This document shows, piece after piece, positions 35,490-41,904 of a stretch of DNA of 43,925 nt. The position numbers were made by a program, and so were the translations under genes. Each line of letters begins with the position of its first letter. Position 1 is the first letter of the stretch. A model generated the notes under the pieces. That model was not told the DNA's origin and searched no databases. It saw only the letters and a program-made list of their open reading frames with translations. Location of the stretch: the IMG/VR virus record IMGVR_UViG_3300035659_000035, positions 1 to 43,925 of that record. One strand, written 5' to 3'. The DNA comes from a virus.

Positions 35490-36743
35490 TTACCGACCTC
35501 TCCAGGTGGAGCTACCTGGCTTTGCTGCGGGGAGAGGAACCGCCGTGGACGGGTCACGATCCGTCTTCGTCACGGTTTCAACTCGGGGGAGATTCCACTT
35601 GTCCATGAACTCAGCGTGCCTCTCATCATAGAGTTCAGGATAAACGATCTGCGAGGCCGCTCTCTGGGCATTGAGTTGCCGCTGTCGCAGCAGTCTCTCC
35701 TGGACTTCCTGGGCAGAGAGGCCCTTCGTAAGGTCCGTGCCTCCCAACAGGGGCTTGCCACCAAACTCCTCACGGCGTGCCTCAGCCACCTCACGAAGAT
35801 GCGCTGCCTTGGTCTCATAACCCTGGCGGACTCTCTGCTCGTGAGCCTCAATGACCTGATCGTGCCAGTCCTTCTCACCCCGAAGGTCGGCTTGGAGCTG
35901 CTCGGCTAGCTCAGGTACGGAGTTGGCAACCTGCACCCGAGTCCCAGATTCCTTGGAGGACCCGTCCATCGCCTCCCCAAGAAGCACATGCCTCAGGAGC
36001 TTGTCTTTCCGAGCAATCTTATCTGTGCGTTCCTTTTCTTTCCGGGAGCGGTCACTGGAGTGGACTTTGCTCATCCCCTTGCCAACCATGGCCCCCGCAA
36101 CGAACTTGGCGTTCTCCCAATCAGCCTCGTATTGCCCCCTCAGGTCCTCGAAGTAGTTCAATGCACGCCACATGAGCTGTGACCAGTTCAGTCCCAAGAT
36201 AGCCGACCCTGGGATCCCACTGACGGCCGTGGATGTTAGGTCTACCCCCTGAAGCTGCGCCCACCTAAGCCGGGAGGTGGACTCCATGGCATACGCCTCC
36301 GTCAAGATCACTGACTGGTATGCCCGTCGATTGATCTCTGAGAGATGGCGAATGACCTTCTGCTTGGCTACGTGGGGGAAGGCCCTGAAGAACTCACATA
36401 GCTCTGGTTGCAGCTTGTCCCTGTCACGTAAAACGTTCTGACCGTCCACCATGAGAACCCCGAACGTCAAGAACAAATCGTTGTAGTTCTTGGAATTGGA
36501 CCCTCCAGACATCAACCGTATCAGCTCGAATTCGTGCTGGTTGATGGACTTGAAGACGAACGAGACATCGTTGATCTCCGCAACTTGCGAGAGAAATCCG
36601 CGAAATAGCAGAGGCTCGACGTCTCTGTAGACCTCCGGATTGACCTCCGGAAAGGGTTGTGGAGCGGAGATGTTTACCTCCCCGTCCACCTCTTTCTGAA
36701 GGGCCTCCTGCTCGTCCCCGTAGGTCAGGCCCGTGTCAACCAT
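35490..36743 (-). CDS. Candidate second tail assembly chaperone (417 aa)
   Basis: This 417-residue protein lies directly between the first chaperone candidate and the tape measure. Residues 40-100 read RDVEPLLFRGFLSQVAEI then VSFVFKSINQHEFELIRLM and LFLTFGVLMVDGQNVL. These resemble the VLQSLRPEDYEAI and IVEIDGVDL segments of the upstream 328-residue protein. The second half is long charged helix with repeated Arg/Lys/Glu. In many phages two chaperone products are made from one locus, often by frameshift; here both frames are the same and only one stop and one codon (TGA, TCC) separate them. It may instead be a minor tail or head-tail protein. Confidence 0.5.
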   Translation of the reverse strand: MVDTGLTYGDEQEALQKEVDGEVNISAPQPFPEVNPEVYRDVEPLLFRGFLSQVAEINDVSFVFKSINQHEFELIRLMSGGSNSKNYNDLFLTFGVLMVDGQNVLRDRDKLQPELCEFFRAFPHVAKQKVIRHLSEINRRAYQSVILTEAYAMESTSRLRWAQLQGVDLTSTAVSGIPGSAILGLNWSQLMWRALNYFEDLRGQYEADWENAKFVAGAMVGKGMSKVHSSDRSRKEKERTDKIARKDKLLRHVLLGEAMDGSSKESGTRVQVANSVPELAEQLQADLRGEKDWHDQVIEAHEQRVRQGYETKAAHLREVAEARREEFGGKPLLGGTDLTKGLSAQEVQERLLRQRQLNAQRAASQIVYPELYDERHAEFMDKWNLPRVETVTKTDRDPSTAVPLPAAKPGSSTWRGR

Positions 36744-36746
36744 GGA

Positions 36747-37727
36747 TCAAGCCCGCTGAGGTGGTCGATACCTGGGGTTCACCCCAGCCATGGGAGGACG
36801 GTCCACCGGTACTTGGCCCGGTGCTATGGGTTTCTTCAGCTCCACAGCCTCTACAGCGGGCCTTTGAGGCACCATTGGCACCGGGGGAGGTTCCCCCTCC
36901 AACGCGGCTATCTGAGCGGCTCTGGAGAGATTCTGGACTGGTATAGCCGCCTCCCGGATGGCCGCAGGGACCGGAACCTTCTGAGAGGCCGACACCTGAA
37001 CAGGAGACCCTCCCGAGGGTGGGGTTGGAAGGTCCACAGCCCCCTGGTTCATGGGCGTTCGGTTTCGCATCAGGTCATCGACCGCCTGACCTGAAGTCTG
37101 GGTCGGAGGTTCAACCGGCTGAGCCACCAACTCAATGGCCGCCAGCTTGACCGCAGCCTCGTCTACCTCAGCCTGGGAAACCTTGGGGGCCAGTCCGGAC
37201 TCACTGAGAATCTTGACTACCAGTTCGTTGGATAAAGAAGCCCCCGTCTCCTGAATCTCCCCTAGCAGTCGTCGGAGTTTCTCCTCATCCGTTTCCTCAG
37301 CGACGTCGAAGTGGATGCCCTCCTTCGCTTTCTCCTCAGCCTTGATGAGCAGCTCGGCAAACTTCCGCCACCCTACAGTGATAGCCTCACGTCCCCACGT
37401 CTGGAGGTACGTATCCCTGAGCCAAGCATGCTTCTCTAGCTTGACTACCTGGCCCTCTTCTTCCTCTACCTCGATGTAGTCTACCCCACGGAGGTCTACC
37501 CCATCAATCTCCACGATGGCCCTTGAAAGATGTCCCATCTGGAATCCGTGAAGGTACTCAACGTCCTCCAGTTCCCGAGTCTCGTTGCCGATTGCCTCGT
37601 AATCCTCAGGTCTGAGACTCTGAAGCACGAGCGAGCAACCCGCGATTGTCACGGGTTGCTCAATCAGCCCTACCCTCTTTGCCTTCTCAAGGGCAGCCTT
37701 GAGCTTCTTAGCTTGTAAAATAGCCAT
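36747..37727 (-). CDS. Candidate tail assembly chaperone (326 aa)
   Basis: The ATG at 37727 has AGGAG with six-base spacing; the frame also opens with another ATG at 37733 directly on the AGGAG, which is less likely. The product has a structured N-terminal 150 residues (LVLQSLRPEDYEAIGNETRE, then YLHGFQMGHLSRAIVEIDG and AWLRDTYLQTWGREAITVGW) and a long Pro/Gln/Ala-rich C-terminal half. That two-part shape, and the place between the candidate tube and the tape measure, are those of a tail assembly chaperone, which binds the tape measure during tail assembly. Family membership is inferred, not tested. A stem-loop lies near the 3' end. Confidence 0.6.
   Translation of the reverse strand: MAILQAKKLKAALEKAKRVGLIEQPVTIAGCSLVLQSLRPEDYEAIGNETRELEDVEYLHGFQMGHLSRAIVEIDGVDLRGVDYIEVEEEEGQVVKLEKHAWLRDTYLQTWGREAITVGWRKFAELLIKAEEKAKEGIHFDVAEETDEEKLRRLLGEIQETGASLSNELVVKILSESGLAPKVSQAEVDEAAVKLAAIELVAQPVEPPTQTSGQAVDDLMRNRTPMNQGAVDLPTPPSGGSPVQVSASQKVPVPAAIREAAIPVQNLSRAAQIAALEGEPPPVPMVPQRPAVEAVELKKPIAPGQVPVDRPPMAGVNPRYRPPQRA
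36772..36787 (-). other. Short GC-rich stem-loop near a gene end
   Basis: The 16 bases form CTGGGG, loop TGAA, CCCCAG, an exact six-base stem (seven counting T-A) with a four-base loop. It lies about 25 bases before the stop of the chaperone candidate and about 30 before the next ATG. It might act on translation of the next gene, or be chance in GC-rich DNA. Confidence 0.35.
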
Positions 37728-37733
37728 CTTCAT

Positions 37734-37738
37734 CTCCT
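37734..37738 (-). promoter_or_regulatory. Ribosome binding site deciding the chaperone start
   Basis: AGGAG on the minus strand lies immediately before one ATG (37733) and six bases before a second in-frame ATG (37727). Normal spacing favours the second, so the protein probably starts MAILQAKK. Confidence 0.6.
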
Positions 37739-37758
37739 ATTCATTTGGAGACGACGAT

Positions 37759-37800
37759 GAGCCGGAAGGCAGTATGTTATCTAAATCTGCTCTCCGGCTC
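37759..37800 (-). other. Long imperfect stem-loop after the tube gene
   Basis: Two 14-base arms (37759-37772 and 37787-37800) pair at 12 of 14 positions around a 14-base AT-rich loop. It occupies the 95-base gap between the candidate tube gene and the chaperone, downstream of the tube stop. No T-run follows on the minus strand, so termination in the classical sense is doubtful. An mRNA end-processing or stability role, or partial attenuation after an abundant gene, is plausible. Confidence 0.5.
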
Positions 37801-37828
37801 AAAGCCGTCGAGTCACGAGCTACCCAGA

Positions 37829-38566
37829 TCACGCTGTGACGAGGGTAGCCTGAGCATTCGCAGTGTTGCCACTGGCGAACCTGAGCGAGAAACCAGTACC
37901 GGAGGAACCGTTGGCCGCAATCGGGGCCAGACCGGTATCCACGAACTCCCCGTACTGGTCCGTACCAGAGATGATGTCCGTCACCATCGCTTGAGAGTTC
38001 TCAGAAACGATGGCCGCATCTGACGTGTACGAGGTTCCGTAGCTCGATAGCCAACAACCCTCGAAGAAGGTCAGAAGGGCCTTGACCGTCGTGATCTTGG
38101 CTCCCTCACCACCACCATTCGAAACCTGTTGCTGTGAGGCGTTCTTCACCGACGCACCTTCAAGGTCAAACTTGGAGGCAATCTCGGAGAAGACCAGCTC
38201 TTGCTTGATGTCGAATGGCCACCTGTGATGCCGTAAGGATCTCACGAGACCCTCGACACCACCCTTGTACCCAAGAGCCTGGAAGACGTTCACAGCGTAG
38301 AGCAGAGTCTTGTTGATTGAGAGCGTCATCGGCTCGGTCACACCGGGGACCAACTCGGCCACCATGTCTCCGAAGCCTACGCCACGGACAGGGTCAATCG
38401 TCCGAGACTCATCCGTGGTGAACTCAGAGAGTACGCCGATCTGCTGGAACTGCTGCTTCCCCACCATGTAGCCGAACACTTTGTTCTTTTGGCTGACGGC
38501 TGCCCGTGTGTTCGGGGCCGTACCCATTCGGTAGATATAATTCGAGGTATCTGAGGGCTTAGACAT
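37829..38566 (-). CDS. Candidate tail tube protein (245 aa)
   Basis: A 245-residue protein with segments such as GVGFGDMVAELVPGVTEPMT, LLYAVNVFQALGYKGGVEGL and HHRWPFDIKQELVFSEIASK. A mixed beta/helix body and size near that of phage tube proteins, plus a Gly/Ser-rich end, fit a major tail tube subunit. It lies immediately before the chaperone and tape measure genes, the usual tube position. A strong AGGAG lies six bases before the ATG, as expected for an abundant product, and a long hairpin follows the gene. The call is from position and appearance; a tail-terminator or another tail protein is possible. Confidence 0.55.
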   Translation of the reverse strand: MSKPSDTSNYIYRMGTAPNTRAAVSQKNKVFGYMVGKQQFQQIGVLSEFTTDESRTIDPVRGVGFGDMVAELVPGVTEPMTLSINKTLLYAVNVFQALGYKGGVEGLVRSLRHHRWPFDIKQELVFSEIASKFDLEGASVKNASQQQVSNGGGEGAKITTVKALLTFFEGCWLSSYGTSYTSDAAIVSENSQAMVTDIISGTDQYGEFVDTGLAPIAANGSSGTGFSLRFASGNTANAQATLVTA

Positions 38567-38601
38567 GGTTTGCTCCTATTTGGATACGATCTGATCTCAG
38601 C

Positions 38602-39390
38602 TCAACCGCCCTGCTGGCCCTTGGAGAAAAAGATCCCGTGGATCTCCATCGCCCTGGAGGCAAGTTTGGTCAGGTCCGTCTTTACCCACGACTGGGTGAG
38701 GTCTGCATCCCGAAGGATGCCAGCAACCTTGGTCGAAACCGCGTGAAGGTCTTGCTTGGCACGGGAGGCGTTGAACCTCTTGCCAGCCGTAACCAACGCA
38801 TCAACCCGGTCATTTGTCTCTTCGAGGCAAGCCAGGATTTCTCCGGCTACCGTCGAGTTATCCTGGAGGACATCGTATGCCAGCTTCGCACCAGCCGACT
38901 TTGCCGTAGGTGCCACCTCAACCTGGGGCTCGCCCAAGTTGTAGTAGGTCTGGTTCTTGGACTGGTTCGGAGACTTGATCTTGTTGGCGGCCTTGATGAA
39001 GTCCTGCCGAACAGTGTCGATTCCCCTTGTCTGACCTGAGGCGGCCTGACGAGCAAGAACGCCAAGAATCTTCTCGGCCTGGGAAAGGGATGCTTCGATG
39101 ATCTGGAGTTCGTTCATAGGATTTCCTTGCCTTTGCGGAGCTATAAAAGAACCATCGGCCAGCCGAACCCGGCGGGGTTTCAGCAGCTCAAACATCTGGT
39201 CGGTGTCCACGGAAGCCACCGTTTCTCCGTAGAGGAGGAACGAGTCCAGCGACTTCCTGAGGGGCTGACTGCTCAGGGCTCCTAGGAACCGCGCGACAGA
39301 AACCGCCCCCAGGGTGAATTTCTGCCCATCCGGGGTCTGCACCCAGTCCGTATTCCCGTCCGTACCGACGGTCACCATCACCGTAGCCAT
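38602..39390 (-). CDS. Unrecognised pre-tail protein (262 aa)
   Basis: The frame from ATG 39390 gives 262 residues; no ribosome site is apparent there. Residues 1-85 contain GQKFTLGAVSVARFLGALSS and SLDSFLLYGETVASVD. From about residue 92 an internal ATG at 39117 has AGGA seven bases upstream and starts MNELQIIEASLSQAEKILGV, a long helical section that ends in GIFFSKGQQGG. The frame is open throughout, so this is either one protein or two products with an internal start. I do not recognise a family. It sits 35 bases upstream of the tube gene and is probably a tail- or neck-related protein. Confidence 0.5.
   Translation of the reverse strand: MATVMVTVGTDGNTDWVQTPDGQKFTLGAVSVARFLGALSSQPLRKSLDSFLLYGETVASVDTDQMFELLKPRRVRLADGSFIAPQRQGNPMNELQIIEASLSQAEKILGVLARQAASGQTRGIDTVRQDFIKAANKIKSPNQSKNQTYYNLGEPQVEVAPTAKSAGAKLAYDVLQDNSTVAGEILACLEETNDRVDALVTAGKRFNASRAKQDLHAVSTKVAGILRDADLTQSWVKTDLTKLASRAMEIHGIFFSKGQQGG
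39115..39130 (-). promoter_or_regulatory. Candidate internal translation start
   Basis: AGGA followed seven bases later by ATG (39117) lies inside the 262-residue frame and is a better initiation site than the one at the upstream ATG. It would make an alternative 171-residue product beginning MNELQIIEAS. Confidence 0.4.
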
Positions 39391-39418
39391 TCACTAGGGA
39401 CGGCTGACAAGGGCTCTA

Positions 39419-40243
39419 TCAGACCCGGACCAGAACTTCTGTCACATGGGACGGCAAGAGGGGAGTCCCGTCCTCCGGCCCCCAGAGCCACAAGGACTCT
39501 CCCACCCATCCAGGAAGCTCCCCCATGGCCCGTTCCGCATCGTTCAGGATGCTGGCCGCCTTGGGTAGGTCCAGAGCCACCAAATGGCTCTTACGGGCTC
39601 CTAGGACGGCCCTACGCCCCTGTGGCGAGACTGGCCCAAACAGAAGCCCTCGGAGATGCCCCAGTCGGTAAAGCTCCGTCCAGCCAGCTACCAGATCCCC
39701 TTCGCCCTCGGCCAAGATGAATCCATTGGTACCTACGTCCAGTACCCGAGGTGGGTTGACCTCCCCTGGCATCGAAGGCAGTGCCCCCTCCAGGACGTAC
39801 TGACGGAGCCATTCCACGACCAGCTTGATGCGGTCCCCTCGCCCATCCTTGCCCCCAAGGAACCCACGGGCAAACGAGATCAGCCGAGACAAGTCCCGGT
39901 CAGCATGAGCCAGCCCAGCCGGACCAAACCTCCCCAGATCGCACCCAAACACCACGGCAGACATATTCGGGTGGATAGCCAGCGCCCGGTCCAAGAACAG
40001 GGCCAGGATGAGCACCTCATCGATGTCCTCAATCTCCCGGGCAATCAGCTTCAGGGGTAAAGGACGCCCGAAGATCAGGTCACGGTAGAACTGCTGGAGA
40101 GCCGACTCCCCAAACTTTTCGGGGTCCGATCTGTAAACGAACGTCGTCTCGGAGGGCTCGAAGTCCCCCAGGGCAATGACTGGCTCGGTCTGCCCCCTCG
40201 GCAAAGAGGCGTCAATGACGACCTGGAGCTGCAATTCTTGCAC
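39419..40243 (-). CDS. Unrecognised protein with GTG start (274 aa)
   Basis: The frame starts with GTG at 40243 (a clear ribosome site is not seen) and encodes 274 residues. The first part reads VVIDASLPRGQTEPVIALGD; the middle has EIEDIDEVLILALFLDRAL and AVVFGCDLGRFGPAGLAHAD; the end is RKSHLVALDLPKAASILN. Acidic and aromatic residues are mixed with hydrophobic strands, as in an alpha/beta enzyme fold. The EDIDEV stretch and the later AHAD recall metal-binding acidic motifs, for instance DHH-type phosphoesterases, but I cannot establish this. It faces the RNA ligase across 56 bases, a possible divergent promoter interval, and precedes the tail module, so it may be nucleic-acid or DNA-packaging related. 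Confidence 0.55.
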   Translation of the reverse strand: MQELQLQVVIDASLPRGQTEPVIALGDFEPSETTFVYRSDPEKFGESALQQFYRDLIFGRPLPLKLIAREIEDIDEVLILALFLDRALAIHPNMSAVVFGCDLGRFGPAGLAHADRDLSRLISFARGFLGGKDGRGDRIKLVVEWLRQYVLEGALPSMPGEVNPPRVLDVGTNGFILAEGEGDLVAGWTELYRLGHLRGLLFGPVSPQGRRAVLGARKSHLVALDLPKAASILNDAERAMGELPGWVGESLWLWGPEDGTPLLPSHVTEVLVRV

Positions 40244-40299
40244 GGGAAAAGCCTACACCAGGTTGATCCTAAAGGCCCCTGAAACGTACCTTCTTCGCT

Positions 40300-40956
40300 A
40301 TGTCCCCCAAATACCCTCGAACCCCTCATCTCCCTTGGAGTCCGGGTGGCACGTCGGATGACCGCCGGATCTCTTCGGTCGAGTCATTCCTCTGTACCCC
40401 GGTCGTCCTGACCGAGAAAATGGACGGAAGCAATGTCTGTCTGGAGAGGGACGCCTGCTTTGCCCGGAGCCATGCAACGGCCCCGAATCACCCGAGCTTC
40501 GATGCCTTCAAGGCGTTTCATGCCTCGGTGAAGGGCCAGATCGGTGATGGTATTCAGGTCTTCGGTGAGTGGGTCTATGCCAAGCACAGCATTTCCTACT
40601 CGGACCTCTCGGCCTACTTCCTGACCTTCGGCGTCCGTGACCTCAACAAGGGCCTCTGGGCCTCCTGGGAGGAAGTGGAACTCTGGTCGGAAACCCTCGG
40701 GGTCCCCACGGTCCCGGTCCTGGCTCGTGAGCCTTGGCTCAACCGTGAGCACAAGATTCGTGATCTGGTCGAGACTCACTCCGAGATGCCCTCTCGGCTC
40801 GGTGGCGGTCCTCGTGAGGGAATCGTCCTCCGTGTGGCGGGGGAGTTCAAGGACGAGCAGTTCTCAACCTCCGTGGCTAAATGGGTACGGAAAGATCACG
40901 TCCAGTCCGATGAGCACTGGAAGAACCAGCAGATCGTCCGGAACGCCCTGAGGTAG
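40300..40956 (+). CDS. ATP-dependent RNA ligase (218 aa)
   Basis: The nucleotidyltransferase motifs are readable: motif I TEKMDGSN (Lys40 is the predicted adenylated lysine), motif III FGEWVYAKHSI near residue 88, motif IIIa YFLTFGVRD near 106, motif IV EGIVLR at 173, and motif V VAKWVRKDHV near 193. The opening KYPRTPHLPWSPGGTSDD is a signature I associate with a phage RNA ligase family. At 218 residues it is a compact nucleotidyltransferase domain with no room for a large C-terminal domain. Its likely role is sealing RNA breaks, including those made by host anticodon nucleases. It is the only plus-strand gene, and its stop lies four bases from the end of a minus-strand coding segment. Confidence 0.85.
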   Translation: MSPKYPRTPHLPWSPGGTSDDRRISSVESFLCTPVVLTEKMDGSNVCLERDACFARSHATAPNHPSFDAFKAFHASVKGQIGDGIQVFGEWVYAKHSISYSDLSAYFLTFGVRDLNKGLWASWEEVELWSETLGVPTVPVLAREPWLNREHKIRDLVETHSEMPSRLGGGPREGIVLRVAGEFKDEQFSTSVAKWVRKDHVQSDEHWKNQQIVRNALR

Positions 40957-40960
40957 CCAC

Positions 40961-41131
40961 TCAAAGCCGCTGTACTCGCTCCCGCATGTCCTGGTATTTC
41001 TCGGGAGCCTTGGACTTGAGCGGTGTTAGTTCCGTGAAGAACTGACGGAAGCACTCCGCGAAGTCTTCGACGGCCCGGTCCTGGAAGTAATTGTGCGAAA
41101 AGGGTGGGTTGCCATACGCTCGTTCCCAGCC
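40961..41131 (-). other. Coding-like segment without a canonical start
   Basis: From about 41167 to a TGA at 40961 the minus strand has one frame free of stops. From 41131 it reads GWERAYGNPPFSHNYFQDRA, followed by VEDFAECFRQFFTELTPLKS and a helical end MRERVQRL. Its composition and GC-rich third positions resemble coding sequence; a 36-residue ATG-started frame over the same bases is Ser/Arg/Thr-rich and looks like a shadow. No ATG, GTG or TTG lies at the start; the first in-frame ATG is only eight codons from the end. It begins near the TAG of the 255-residue gene, one frame away. It could be that protein's C-terminus reached by a -1 shift, a gene with a rare start such as ATA, or a remnant. 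Confidence 0.5.
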
Positions 41132-41133
41132 AT

Positions 41134-41901
41134 CTATTTGCTGAGGTCCAGGAGAACTTCTGCTAGCTCAGCGGCTTGCTCAGCAGAGTATCTTCGGCCT
41201 CCACCTCCTCCACCACCCCAGCCCTTGGCCTTGACCATGATGTCGATGACCTGGCTGATGTTCCTCTTGGAGATCCGTGCCAACTCATCCCGTCCAGGGA
41301 CAGTGTTCAACCCTGTGATCCTATCCAGCCCATACTCGTGCCAACCATTGTTGCTGAGCCCTCGAAGAAGTTTCTCTGCAAAACCCACTTGCTTCTCCGT
41401 GGCGTCGTTCGGGCCGGGAGTGAAGACCTTGGGTTCTGCATCCTCTTTTTCGGCCTGTGACCAATCGAGCTTCAGGGGTGGCGGGGTTGCAGGCTGCTGC
41501 TCAACTACAGGCTCATCCCGACGAACCCTCCTTGTAGAAGCCCAATCCTCCCAGAACGTATCGTTGCTCTCATACTTCTCGATGAGGTCTTCGATGCGGT
41601 CCTGGAGTGAGGTCCTCCAACCCTGTGTTCGCTTGACAATGGGGGCCTTCCCCTTCTCCAGTGGCCGACCGTCCTTGGAGCTGAGGAACTGGATCCGGAT
41701 GGCATCGGAACCAACGTCGGCCCCCATCCCAGACCTGAGTGTGACAGAGGACCAGACCCGAATATCTACAGAGGGACCGAGATTCAGGTCATAGTAGTAT
41801 TCGTTACGAGAGGAGCCCTGCTTTGGGTGAAGACTACGGAAAGCCCTATTCAGGAACTTCTCCATGTCCTCCAGTGAGACTTCGGTAAAGGTGGCGGCCA
41901 T
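41134..41901 (-). CDS. Helicase-neighbour protein with TEKQ motif (255 aa)
   Basis: The protein has an N-terminal alpha/beta section with aromatic-rich strands (NEYYYDLNLGPSVDIRVWSS), then a helix, and a Pro/Glu-rich linker (EQQPATPPPLKLDWSQAEKE). The C-terminal section begins DATEKQVGFAEKLLRGL and ends near a poly-Gly run (WGGGGGGGRRYSAEQAAE). The T-x-KQ-x-x-F/Y-x-x-x-L-L pattern is a recurring C-terminal motif in phage and bacterial DNA-metabolism proteins that I know mainly as domains of unknown function, often with a second helix that binds single strands. It follows the helicase by three bases and is in the same frame, so a helicase partner or loader is a reasonable guess. Confidence 0.65.
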   Translation of the reverse strand: MAATFTEVSLEDMEKFLNRAFRSLHPKQGSSRNEYYYDLNLGPSVDIRVWSSVTLRSGMGADVGSDAIRIQFLSSKDGRPLEKGKAPIVKRTQGWRTSLQDRIEDLIEKYESNDTFWEDWASTRRVRRDEPVVEQQPATPPPLKLDWSQAEKEDAEPKVFTPGPNDATEKQVGFAEKLLRGLSNNGWHEYGLDRITGLNTVPGRDELARISKRNISQVIDIMVKAKGWGGGGGGGRRYSAEQAAELAEVLLDLSK

Positions 41902-41904
41902 GAC

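Noticed and set aside
36747-36787. Programmed -1 frameshift between the two chaperone candidates
   Set aside because: Both genes are in the same frame, so a single frameshift would not join them; no slippery heptamer was seen.
37759-37800. Classical intrinsic terminator after the tube gene
   Set aside because: The stem is good but no run of T follows on the minus strand.
40244-40299. A bidirectional promoter between the RNA ligase and the 274-residue gene
   Set aside because: A weak TTGATC and a poor TACCTT can be picked out, but spacing puts the start at the ATG and the matches are no better than chance.
41133-41134. A 36-residue gene from the ATG at 41133
   Set aside because: Its product is Ser/Arg/Thr-rich and reads against a better coding frame over the same bases; it looks like a shadow.
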